A stretch of DNA of 64,000 nt from Rostratula benghalensis. Lineage: Eukaryota; Chordata; Aves; Charadriiformes; Rostratulidae. Location: assembly GCA_013399305.1 (NCBI GenBank), contig VXAI01000303.1, forward strand, positions 679,095 to 743,094, in the 5' to 3' direction. Made by a program: the position numbers and the translations under genes. Positions 26,252 to 37,940 of this stretch are shown piece after piece (within the stretch, counting starts at the first letter, position 1; each line of letters starts with the position of its first letter). Under the pieces are notes generated by a model that saw only the letters and a list, made by a program, of their open reading frames with translations, was not told the origin of the DNA and ran no database searches.

Positions 26252-27330
26252 TCATAGAATCATTCATGCTGGAAAAGACCCTTGGGATCATTGGGTCCAA
26301 CCATCAATGCCACTCTACAAAGTTCTCCCCTACACCATGTCCTCCAACACCACGTCTAAACAACTCTTAAACACATTCGGGGATGGTGACTTAGCTACCT
26401 CTCTGGGCAGCCTATTCCAATGTCTGACCACTCTTTCTGTGAAGAATTTTTTCCTATACCCAGTCTAAACCTGCCCTGTTGCAGCTTAAAGCCACTCCCT
26501 CTTGTTTTATTGCTAATTCATAGAATCATACAATGGTTAGAGTTGGAAGGGGCCTTAAAGATCATCAAGTACCAAACCCCATGCCACAGGCAGGGGCACC
26601 TCCCACTACAGCAGGCTGCTCAAAGCCTTATCCACCCTGACCATGAACACTCCCAGGGATGGGGCTTCCACAACTTCTTTGGGCAACCTGTTCCAGTGTC
26701 TCACCACCCTCACAGGAAAGAATTTCTTTCTAGTACCTAATGTAAATCTCCCTTTTTTTCTATTTAAAACAGACCCCTTTTCCTGTCATTACAGTTCCTG
26801 ACAAAGAGCTTCAGATATTGAAAGGCTGCTATAAGGTCTGCCTGGAGCCTTCTCTTCTCCAGGCTGAACATCCCCAGCTCTCTCAGTCTGTCTTAAATCC
26901 CTCTGATCATCTTTGTGGCCCACTGCTGGACCCATTCCAACAGGTCCACGTCCTTTCTATGTTACCTGTGAGAACAGAGCAGCACCATTCTCTCTACAAT
27001 GTCCTTTCAAGTAGCTGTAGAGAGCAATGAGGTCTCCCCCTCAGCCTCCTCCTCCTCAAACTAAACAGCCCCAGCTCCTTCAATAACTCTTCTTACAATT
27101 TATTCTTCAGGCCCTTTACCAGGTTCATTGCCCTCCTCTGCACTTGCTCCATCACCTTGGTATCTCTCTTGTACTGAAGTGCCCAAAACTGGAGGCAATA
27201 CTCAAAGTGTGGCCTCACCAGTGCTGAGTGCTGGTCACACTATTTCTAATACAAGCCAGGATGCCATTGGCTTTGGCACACTGGTGGCTCATATTCAGCT
27301 GCTTGTCAATTAGAACCCCCCAGTTCATTT
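26252..27330 (-). mobile_element. CR1 LINE (J-like), minus strand, split by an insertion
   Basis: On the minus strand this copy ends at 26252 with a CR1 tail (complement of TCATAGAATCATTCATGCTGGAAAAGACCC). The 3' UTR and ORF2 C-terminus run to 26518 (complement of ...TCTTGTTTTATTGCTAATT). The element then resumes at about 26964 with ACCTGTGAGAACAGAGCAGCACC and runs to about 27330 through the 'LRGDLIALYSYLKG' and '[16 protein letters not shown]'-type blocks in decayed form. The two parts are contiguous in this CR1 subfamily, so 26519-26963 is an insertion. It is 5'-truncated and dead. Its 3' end is the same subfamily as the copy ending at 61708. Confidence 0.85.
26519..26963 (-). mobile_element. 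Second CR1 nested inside the CR1 at 26252-27330
   Basis: A separate CR1 3' end starts at 26519 (CATAGAATCATACAATGGTTAGAGTTGGAAGGGGCC on the top strand, the complement of a CR1 tail). It runs about 445 bases to 26963, where it breaks off at 'CCACGTCCTTTCTATGTT'. Its UTR differs from that of the surrounding copy, so it is a different subfamily. Both elements have the same orientation. No clear target duplication exceeds two or three bases, as is usual for CR1. It must be younger than its host copy. Confidence 0.82.
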
Positions 27331-30300
27331 TTATATTCTTAATTTCCAAGTAGTACATTTGTCGAGAAAATTATATGCATAGATAAATTTTTCTGTCATT
27401 TGTATGTGCTTAACACTCTAAAGGCAGCTGCTATATAAAGTATCTTGGTTTTCTAGTGATGTTAACCACAAGAATAATACAACACTCTATTTCTGTTCCT
27501 AGGTAGATCCTGTTCTACTAATATGGAAATACTTGTACTGAAGTAGATCTAATAGTGCACAGGATAATTGGTAACCTCACCCTCTATTTCAGTAAAATTG
27601 TGCCATCTTTAGGGCTTTTTGCTTGTTGGTAAAAAAACACATCGAGAATCCTAAATTAAGTAATCATGTGCATCCTGGTATAACTTCCAAAAGTAGATGA
27701 AGCCTGAAAGTTTAGGAGGCTTGTTTACTGTAATTTCTACGTCATTGTAAGCAAACGTGTAAGGCAAAGTCAACTATTTGCCTTTTCATGCTTTATTGCA
27801 CCAAATAAATGAAAGAACATGTAAGTTTCTTGAGTGAACATTTCTCATTTGAAGACCTTTGCATACAGTACTCTGGTTACTAGTTAATGAAGGGAAAACA
27901 CTAAATCAGCAGCTTTTTTTTCCTTATTCAGTACCTTTGAAGTACATGAGTAGTTAGGACGTTTCTAAGTCAAATTTTTCCTGTAGATTCCATTTCAAGA
28001 CTGCAGAGTCATCTTTTAGTCAATACCCCAAATTTTTCCTGTCTCTTTTTTTTTGTTAAATATTCTGAACCATAAAATAGGTCTGGTTTTATCTTTCCTG
28101 CAGATTTTAAAAAAGAAACAAAACCACAAAGTGGTAAAGTTACAGCTTCCACGATTGCACAGTTATTTTATTGAAGTTTCATCGGTCTGTGCCAAAAGTC
28201 CACTTGCTATAAAACTGTGTACAGATCCTGAGCTATTGCACCGTATGGAACTACACTTCTGTTCCTGAGAAAAGTGATTATATATTAATTGGCTGGGAAG
28301 AAGGCCCTCTGTATCCATTTTCTGGAAAGCAGATGACTGTTTTAGGAGAGGGCTAGATGACATCTTTGAGCAGTTTGCTGAAAGATGTACCAGGTGTCAG
28401 CTAAGGATAATGGTATTGTCTTTTGCAAGTTTATTATGACAATTCTGAATGCTGTTTAGGACATCTTCTACTTTACTTTTTGTAATAGAAAAAAAAAAAA
28501 GTTATATGGTTAATCTGTGATTTATTTTCTTGTAATCTCACCTGACTAGTGAGTTTTCTCACTGAGTCTGCAAAATGATTCCCTTGGTTTTATGAATCTG
28601 GGCCTAGAAGAATGTATGTCACTGCCTCATATCCTGTCAAATGTTTATGCAATGCTTGTGAAAACTTCCTCCTGAAGTAGTGTTAATATATGTAAGCATG
28701 CATCCACAAAAACAAAAAGTTATGCATGCAATCTCTACATCTTTCTGGGTGATGGGGGTTTTTTTATGACATTTTTCTTCAGTGACCTTCTGCTGCCACC
28801 TGCCTCTGAAAGATTTCAATAAAATCTGCAGCTGAGGAATGAATCTCAGAAGAATACCCTGCAGTGTGCACAGAACTGGCAATGGAGATTTGCTGGTCAA
28901 TCTTTTAAGCTTTATGCAATAGAAAAATAAACGTTGCTCCTGTAGAGTATAGAACTTCTTGTACTGGAGATGAAATGCTAAAGATGTGATAGAATAGCTA
29001 TACAAAACGAGTTTGAGTTTTCATGGTTAGTTTTCTGTACATTTGTGTGAACTGTGAGATGGGGCTGTAGAAGCAGATAGATACCCCAACAGATACCAGG
29101 GTTTAAAAGCTGAGGTTAATATTTTCAATGTAATGGAGGCTGCATTACTTGTCAAAAGCTGATCGATCAAGACTTTTGTGTGTAGCAGGCATGAAGTACT
29201 TCTGGTCTAAGCTTGCACATCATACAGGCAGAAACAATTTTGCAGTAGTGGTGAAGGAGCAAAGCAGTGGTGAATTAGCACAGGGCAGTATGCATTTTTG
29301 TCTGCCTCAGGTATATAAATTCCCTGGACTGTGGTAGCCAGTGTTTTCTTTTTCACTTACTAGTCTGGCTTTACAGCACTTATTCTGGTCTTCACTATGC
29401 AAAGAAATGATATGTGTAAGATTCATTACGGGTATAATTGCAGTTACAGGCACATTAGTGCAGGAATAAGACTGTTCCTACAAAGAATGCATTTGAATTC
29501 CTCTCTGATAGGCAGATGTGTAAGGACGACAGACAGAGAGATTCTCATAGTTATGTTAAAAAATGCCCCAGTGCAGGAACACTGAAAATCACCGCTTCAC
29601 AAGCGATGAGAAGGTAAGAATGAGCAACATGGCATAAAATAGGCGCACACACACACAGAGATGCTCACATAGCTCTTGAGGATGATTTGTTCACCCGTCA
29701 ATGGGTTAGCATGCCTGAGAGGTGCTGCCACAACTTCGTCAAGGTCAAGAGGCTTTACTGGATAGAAGAGCAAGATATAGACAGAAAACTCAGCTCTTGC
29801 AATCCTGGTTTAATGGCAGAATTACTAGATTTCACAAAACATAGATATATCTTTTACTATGTCCGGAACACATTTTGCCTGCAGGCATCCTAAATAACAT
29901 AGCTAGGAGTTTTCTGGAAGTAATTCGGTGATGAATTCTTTTCCTTCTGCTGTGTATGACATCAAGATGACTTGTCTGTGTTCTGCACTTCTTTCATTGT
30001 TGTTTTTTGTTGCTGGGCACACTATTTAGCAACAATTAATAAGGTTTTGCAGTCTGATATTTTGAATTACTATAACTATAACCTGAACACTTAATATCTT
30101 TTTCTCACATGGGGTGTATGAATGTAAGTTCATATGAATATAATATGTTAATATGTATGAGGCATATATGCATGCTTCTGGAAAAGTACCTGTAAAATAC
30201 ATTTATATGAGATTACAGGACAGGGTAATGAAAAAAGAAAAAACACAGTATTTTATATTTTAATGTAATGATAACAAAACAGTAACAGTAATGATAAACA

Positions 30301-32349
30301 AAACCAGCTTTTTCTTGAATGGGGCAATCCCTGCCTCGGTAATTTCTAGCTATTGTGTGATTGTCAAAATTTGCCACACCACTTTCCAAAAAAAGATACT
30401 TTCCCATAGTTGCTTTATATTTTCACACAGTTGAGGAGACCATTTGCCTGAATCTGTTAACACATAGTTAAAAGTGCAGATTTCCGTTCACAGTTGGGTC
30501 ATTTTCTGAGTTTTATCAAAAACGGGGTAAATGCCTTAAGTAAGCCTCCAGAAACTGTGATGCAATCATAAGGAAGCCCCATGACCAGCATAGGAATTTT
30601 GTCACAGAAAGAGCTGTGCCCTCCAGGTAATACCATAGCATAGCCTATTGCTGCAGCATCTGCTGTTACATGGCCAAATGCACTTTCAGTATAGTTTATG
30701 TTTTACTCTGTTCTTGTCATGAAGGCATTGATGAGCCTGTGTGCTGGATTTTTCTCTCTCCACAGTAACTTTGTTGAGGTTTGCCTACAATTTGCTGATC
30801 ACAGTGTAAAAAAATTTCATTCCATTTCATCTCAGTTATTGAAACATCTTCCTGTCCCCCCTTCTCCACTCCCATCGTCTCTGATACCCCTTTACACTGA
30901 AGCATCTGCAGTCATCTTTACCTGTTGCACTACTTTTTTTGATTCCACTTATGTGAGGCTCATTGCTCCGCTTCACTCATTGAGTCACATTTAGGTGGTT
31001 GCTCCCAGATCTTGTGTCTTTCATGCCTTTTTCCATGCCTTTGCCCTCTCTTTCTTTGGCTACCATGTTTCTCATCTGAAAAATCAGCTGCTGCTCGATG
31101 ACCCGTACCTTACCAGCCTGCAAATCAGTTTCTTTCTCAGCGATCTCTGTCCTGCATCCTGTAATGACTTCATCAATGACTAAGTAAAGTCCTCTCCCAC
31201 AGAATTATCTGCCATTCTAGGTATTTTGAGGTGAGGGGAAAATCATATGGCTATGTGCTGCAAGAGCAGGTAACTTTTCCGTTGCAGCAGTACGGTGATT
31301 TCTGAGACCTCTGTTATAGATGGGCTGTTTATTGCTGGGTGCAGGACTTGTCACAAATGAAGCAATAAAAGAAAATTAAGGGAAATAGTGGCACATGCAG
31401 TACATGCTCCCACCCTTTAGCAGTTGCTGCTTCAGGTAGGAGCCGACATATTTTCGTATGAGGATGACAGAAGATTGACAAAGTCTAGCCTTTGCCCAAT
31501 TCAGCCTATCAAGTTCATAGCTTCACCAGCACCTAGTCTGTCACCAATTTTTTTGAATTTGAAGAAATCTGTGCAATGGTCTTTGCAGATCCAATGTGTA
31601 ACTATTTCCCGCCCCCCCCTCTTTGGAAGAGGATAAATTCCCACAAAATACTCCTTCAGTGTGCTGTTGTTCCACTGCTGCCTACTAGGAGATCCATTTA
31701 GCTATTGGTCTAGGCAACACTGATCCTATATTGAAAAAGACAAAGATCAGGAACACAGTAACCTACTTCCCTACCTTCACCTCATTGTCTATGTGTTGCT
31801 TTGCCTTTTGAGCTTTATGTTATTGAGGGACCAGGGAGAAAGAAAAAATGTGAATTCTAGCTTTTTTGGATATCTGTTGATCAAAGCACACCTAGATTCT
31901 CACTAGAACCTCTCAGTTCTATGTCTTCTGACTCTGTCAGCTTTGACTTTCTCAGCTTCTCTTTTTTTCTTCCATGACTAGTTTCTGTACAAGTGTCAGT
32001 ACATCCTCCTATTTTTGCTTAAGGAAGTTCTAGACAGTATTTTTTTACAAGTTAGGTTGAGATGCTTTCCCGGGAGATGATATTTTTGTTTTGTTACCAG
32101 GGTTTCAATCCATTCAGTTTAGTGGTTTAGGTATACTTTCTTACATCTCAAGAAAAAAAAAAACCCACCATGTATTTTAGTCTTGTGCTTTTGTCACTTT
32201 TATGGTCAAGAAAACAGTGTCTCTTCAGAGCAGATCAGAACAGGATGTATTTCTACCTTTGTAAAAAATCCCTGTAAATATAAATACAAAGTTATAATTT
32301 CAGTGGGTTTATATACAAGTATTGGTAACTCAATAGAAAGAAAAATTTC
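27331..32349. other. Unique AT-rich DNA, nothing recognised
   Basis: No mobile element was recognised. Small simple repeats occur at 29645-29657 (CA) and 28489-28500 (A). TTTCCCGCC followed by a C run lies at 31605-31618, an isolated E2F-like match in otherwise CpG-poor sequence. Frames up to 122 codons (28637-29005, antisense) lack motifs. Confidence 0.5.
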
Positions 32350-33420
32350 TCCTACTTAAAACCAGTGTGAGTTGTTCTCCATTTAAAATCTCTACTGCCC
32401 CAAAGATAATTTCCAGGCACCCCTTTTAGTTTTGTTCCCATTTAAATTATACAGGTTTTAATGTCCTCCAATGGAGGACAATGGAGCCAATGGAAGGCTG
32501 ACTGCCACCCCTGACCATTAAACAGTGAGAAAAAGAAGAGATTTTTCTATAAAACCAATGTGGAAGGGCTCTTTGTCTCCCATGAGCCTCCATTTGTATC
32601 AGTCATGCAGAGCAGAGTGCTATTGAAATTGGTGAGATGAAAGCAAAGATCCTGGCAAGGGAATATCTGAAGGATTTGTTTTCATGGATGGCCAATTCCC
32701 ACCAGACACTTTCCATTTATCTGTACTGATATGAACGCTGATATCTCTTTGCCAGATACCCACAAACCTCTCATTTGACCTTCATTAACAGCATTTAATG
32801 TTTCCAAGTCTGATACAGCCACTTCTGAGCTATATCACCGATTTTCTACATAGATAGCAGTCTAAGCCAGTGACAGCCACATACAGATAGTAAGAAGTCT
32901 GTCTCTTTCTATCCCATTTTCATCTGTTCCATCTGAGAGATATATCTCCCCTTAGCTCTCTGAACTGGTCTCCAAGTTTGGCATTGGGCTGATGTTTTCC
33001 TACCCCTAAATTAGAAAAATTGATGTGGGGAGGCTGATTCCCAGTACTGGTCCTGGAGCTTGTTGTTAGTTGCATGAATGTAAACTTTACTTTACACAAT
33101 CAGCCTTATTTTATCTTTGCAAAACAATACAACCTAGATAACAGCAATGTCAAAGCAAATTAATCCCCTAGATATTTTCTAATTCTGAACTTGCACAGAG
33201 TGCATTTGGTGAGAGAACATAAGCAGGGAGTGTATCAAGGACTAATACTTATGTCTGTACAGCAGGATGTGCGGTTGCCATAGCAGCAATCAATCTGCTA
33301 AATAAGGAGTAACATAAACTGATTCAAAGGGAAAGACTGATTTAGGTCAGGGAATAACACTTCATAAAAAGAAAGACTTCTCTGTGACTTTCGATGGTTG
33401 TTTTGCTTCTGTGAATGCAC
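32350..33420. promoter_or_regulatory. Candidate regulatory stretch with an X-box-like site
   Basis: The sequence is repeat-free and compositionally mixed. GTTGCCATAGCAGC at 33274-33287 resembles the RFX X-box (two half-sites split by two bases, one base off in the second half). TTTAGGTCA at 33341-33349 resembles a ROR/nuclear-receptor half-site. A near-tandem GGAGGACAATGGAG at about 32473 is also present. The motif evidence is weak and the borders are arbitrary. Confidence 0.15.
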
Positions 33421-36119
33421 TTGCAATGCATATTGAGAAAAAGTCCAACTGCCACAAGTGTGTTAGGACTCAAGAGCCCTTGAATACAGTGAGAACCAAC
33501 CCACTTACAGCACTTCTGGCAGCTCCAGTGTCAGGTGTAGAAAAGTGTAGATAAGGTGATGAGGTCTTGCTTGTTTTATGTTATTTGTGGGATCCTTCCT
33601 CTCTAACTGATGAAAAAAATGTTCCCAAGACGTTACATGAGTGCTGCCCTCTGCTAGAAGCTGGATGAGCTCACACTGAAATGTTTGTCTGCCCTGAACT
33701 GTGGGAGTGTCTGCTTGCCTCTCGGAAATGTCAGTGGTATTTTTGGTAGGCATGTACATACGTGTGTATGTATATTTACACATATTTTTAAGGAGATAAT
33801 TTGCTTCTGGAGAAATCAAGTTAAAGGGAAATAAAAGGTCTACTGATTAATTAAAAATATGCACCATTTATGTAAGTCTAAGGATGAGAGAACTGAGGAA
33901 TTGTTGACTGTTGTCAATTTCGCTGTGGTTTAGAGTGATGGAATCAGTTCTGGCTTCGTACTTCTAAGCACTTAGGAATGAGCAGAAGGATATTCAGCAG
34001 AAAAGACTGAGGTTCCTGAGGACTTGGCTGTGATGTGGCAGCCACTGCACCATCACGTTAAGTTCTTGTGGTCACAGTTCAAGGCAAAAGTTCAAGGCAG
34101 ATGTCAATAAATGGGATTTCCAAAGCCTCAGAAGTGACATGTGACTGGTTAGGTAACCTCATTTATAGGGAAACAATAAAGTCAATCCATTTTAGATTAT
34201 GAAAGGAGAGATTGAGTGTCTTGGTCAGTCTTTTATTTTAGTATTTACATGAGGAACAGAAATTTAGTAAGAAGGGCTCCTCAGTGTAATAACAAATACA
34301 GCAGTAATTGGTGGAAATTAAAGCTAGGCAAACAATGATTAGAACAGGACACATTTTGGGCAATGATGATAACTAATCATGTGAATAATTTGTAAATTCC
34401 TCCATGAGATGCTCCATGATTGGAGAGTTGTACATAGAGACAGCAGACTCCTCTAAAACACATACTTCAGATTACACCTTTGCTACAGAAATCAAGGTGG
34501 TAGGACTCAAAACCATGTCATGCTGTCTACAGAGGTAAGGGTTAGACCCTTCTCAGCGCATGTCCCCAAGATCAGCCTGATCAACCTGTTCTACAAAACC
34601 AGGAGCAGACAGCACTGAGAAGACGGAGACATCCAGTGTCTTGCCTGGATACTCCTGCTGTCGAGATGTTCCTGTGATCTGTTTCAGCTTGCTTGCCAAC
34701 TTAACCTCTGCTCAAAGTGAAAGGAAGGACACCCCTTATGATGAAGTTTTCCTTTTTTAAGCTGCCCATTAGACGCTGCAGCTACTGATTTTGGTCACAG
34801 TGACTCAAGACCAGCAGACAAATAGCAATGGCTTTAGGCCTAAAATGGTCAAACCGTCAAACCACGAACTAGTGTGAAAACTTGGTGTTTATATCTTATT
34901 AGCTGCCCCCATAGCCGACAGTGCCACATTTTAATTTCTTTAGGAATTATCCCCATTTTTGTATCATGTGGTGCACCTTTCCATGTACACACATAACAGC
35001 AATACAGTAAAATGGATATTTATCTCCTGGATAATATATTTTCATAATGGCAGCATTTTTTAGTAGTATTCTTTTTGGTAGCCTGATTACAGATTTGACA
35101 CAGAGGTTCAGCTGAGAGCACAACATGGTATTTGAAACCGCCTCCAATTTGGCTATTGACCTGTCCCTATAACCTGCCTTCCACAAAATTTTTATCTCCA
35201 AGTGCTCCAGTAATGATGAGGTTTTGTGGGATAATAAAATTACCTGGGCTCCAAAGTTGTTGACAGTAGTCTTCCTGGATACAGAATGATTTCTCCCACA
35301 GTGAGGCAAGGAGCGTGAAAGAACAGTGCCTTCTTCCAGCGTCTGTGGTGGCAGCTGAAATGTGAGATCACTGTATGAAATATCAGCCTATACTCTTCAC
35401 CCAGTGATTGGTTCTGGTGCTGAGGTTAATTTTTTTTTTTTTTTACTCACTCATTTATAGGTACTAGCTCATGCTTGTTTTTATTAATTTTTACTTTGTT
35501 AATTTACTTTGTGTAAATTTTACTTTGTCTTCTTGCTTAAGAAGAAAATAAAATTAATCGCACGGTAGGGGTAAATGAAGTGGCAGAAAAAGTAGAGCTG
35601 GGAGGTGATACTGCATTTCACTATTTCTACCTTAGTTTTTGTAGATTTAAGCATTATTACAGGAACATGACATTTTCCTAAATTTAAATCATACTGTGCA
35701 GCCAAATATTCATTCACATTGACTGATGTTAGAGCTAAGATACCACTATTTTTCCCTCTGTAGACCAATGCAATTCCTCTTCCTTTAAAATGAACATGTT
35801 CCCCGTTTGAAAAAAAAATTCTGACACGCATGCTCTTGACAGGTGAGGCAAATGGCTATGGAGAAATGATGCCAGGCTCTGCAGCCTGTCAGTCTGGGGA
35901 ACATAATCTCTTTTTGTGTCTGCTCAGCATTCATTTTCTATCCCCCTTTAAAAAAGTATTATTTTGCAACAGCGTGGGGCAGAAAAGTTTGGGCTTAGCA
36001 TCCTCTGCCTATAGTGGGGAGATTGGTTTGGCAAGATCTCTCACTGATCTCATTGCTGTGTTCTGTATTCTGTGCTTCAACCATTTTCCTTGCCCTTGGC
36101 ACCTCAGGTGACTCTCTCG
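33421..36119. other. Unique DNA, nothing recognised
   Basis: No repeat family was recognised. A T run lies at 35430-35444. The 120-codon antisense frame (34947-35309) is unfamiliar and has no splice or conservation support that can be seen here. Confidence 0.5.
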
Positions 36120-36560
36120 AAACTGTTTATTATAGCTATTAATGAAAGAGATGACACGGGGCTACTGGCTGAGTGAACAATAGACATATCTTTTCTGGGA
36201 ATTATTTTACTCACATTACGTAGCCTGCAGGGATCAAATATTCATTGCTATTGAAATTCACAAGTCATCTCCCTGCCATTGCAGTGTCTGCTGTGTGTGA
36301 ACAACAATTTTTCTCTTTACGTGGACCTGGTCAGTCCTTGTCTCCTTAACCTGCCGTTTTGCTCATTACCCTTTCATTTGTTATGACAGGTGACAGAAAC
36401 AACATTGCAAAAAAAATTATTTCAGCTCCCTGATCAGAGCTCCCAGAAGGCATCAGGTGTTTATCAGTTGATTACAGTCATTATTCTGATAATTGAAGAG
36501 CCACACTTAATCCTGACAGTGAATAATTCTAGTCTTCTATTTTAACACCTTATTTGCTTT
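36120..36560. promoter_or_regulatory. Candidate conserved enhancer-like block
   Basis: Dense, repeat-free sequence with several developmental-factor motifs close together: AACAATAG (36176-36183) and AACAAT (36303-36308), both SOX-like; an E-box CAGGTG (36454-36459); and TAATTG (36490-36495) next to ATTACAGTCATTA. The texture is typical of vertebrate conserved non-coding elements. No alignment was possible, so conservation is inferred and not shown. Confidence 0.3.
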
Positions 36561-36879
36561 CCTCTGTCCCTCTTTCATCTCTTGGGGAAAAAAAAAATTG
36601 ACTGGCTGCCTATAAAGCAGGAAGAATAAATGGCAGTTTCCCAAAACTTCTTCCCGAAGAACTTGTAAGCAACCCCCTTCTTAACGGCAACTTTTCAGCC
36701 GTGACCCTGGGTGCAGGTGGGGGGAATGGTTGGGAATCTTCCAGGATGCTCTTGCAAACTGAGGGGGAAAAAACTCGTTTCCTCTAATATATAGGTAGGT
36801 CATCCAAGCATGAAATATTCTCACTGTGGAGAAAATTACCTGTCCACAAAAGCAGCATTCTGATATTTTAAATTGAAGT

Positions 36880-37090
36880 ATTGGCAGGGATTTAAACCTT
36901 TATCACTGGGATCATTTGCTCTGTGCTGTTAAGCTTGAAAGACATAACTCGAGTTTATATAGTGCTCTTGAGTTGGTGGTGTTTTAAGCAATCCCATAAT
37001 TTAAATTCAGATGCAGATTGTACATTGTGTTATGCAAATTGCACATATGTTATGCTGAGTGTTGTCACTCTGTCCCATGTCCCATGAAGC
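36880..37090. promoter_or_regulatory. Candidate block with a perfect POU octamer
   Basis: ATGCAAAT at 37032-37039 is an exact POU octamer and runs directly into TTGCAC, a C/EBP-like half-site. Flanking sequence is AT-rich and repeat-free. It lies about 0.4 kb from the candidate block at 36120-36560 and may be part of the same regulatory region. One octamer is expected by chance in a window this size. Confidence 0.2.
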
Positions 37091-37609
37091 CTCTAAACCA
37101 ACTACCATCAGCTGAGAGACCGTCAAAATAGCAGTTTATGCTCTTGTTGGAACTATCTATCCAGCAATATAGATTCTTTTATAAATTTGTGTTAAAATGA
37201 TACAATACAAATCCTGTGATTGAATTTTTATCTTGGTTTGACATTTTGATGATGTGTTTCTACATCATGATACCTGAAAAGTTAAGAACACCCATTAGTT
37301 ATAGTTTCCCAAAATAATAAGTTCCCAAAAGTAGATGTGCAGTTGATCATAGGCAAAATGTTCTACAAATACCGAGCAACATATATTATACTTACCTGCA
37401 GAACTTTTAATCTTTATTAAAATTACTTATTGCATAAAATACGAAACATACTCTGTTCAGTGCTAGCCAAACTGATTGAACTAATTGAAAATTGTTCCTT
37501 TGGAGGAGGATAGTTTTTTCCTGTGATATCCAAAGAAAGTTACAGCTTTCTGTATTTCTCACCAGAAGAACAGGGAGAAGTCTCTATTTTGTAAAGACAT
37601 TATAATGTT

Positions 37610-37940
37610 TAGGACCATAGGATCTGAGGACAATTCAAGGCAATGGGGACCTCAGGAGGTCTCCAGAGCAACCCCCTGCCCAGAGCAGGCCCAGCCATGG
37701 AGTAGGGCCTTTATCCTGTGGGAACTGGAAACCCTCCAAGGAAGGAGATGACACCATCTGCCTGAGTCTGGGTCCACTGGCAGGAAAAGGCTTTCCCTTA
37801 AATCCAGACTGAATTTCACTAGTTTCAGTTGATGTGTCTGCCTCTCACTCTCCTGTAGACACCGCTGTGATGAGGCTCTGTGATGATCAAGATCCCCTTG
37901 ATCTCCTCCCTGTAGGTATTGGGGTCTCAGTCACCGCAGC
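37610..37940 (-). mobile_element. Old CR1 3' fragment, minus strand
   Basis: The top strand reads GGAGGTCTCCAGAGCAACCCCCTGCCCAGAGCAGG at about 37655-37690, the complement of the conserved CR1 3' UTR. The complement of the ORF2 end follows in badly decayed form (GATCAAGATCCCCTTGATCTCCTCCC near 37885-37910). The tail is too decayed to show its repeats. The right border is uncertain, and the 135-codon frame starting at 37919 lies mostly beyond the element and is unfamiliar. Confidence 0.6.

Noticed and set aside
31605..31618. TTTCCCGCC plus a C run as a promoter element
   Set aside because: Isolated match with no CpG island, TATA or transcript evidence nearby.
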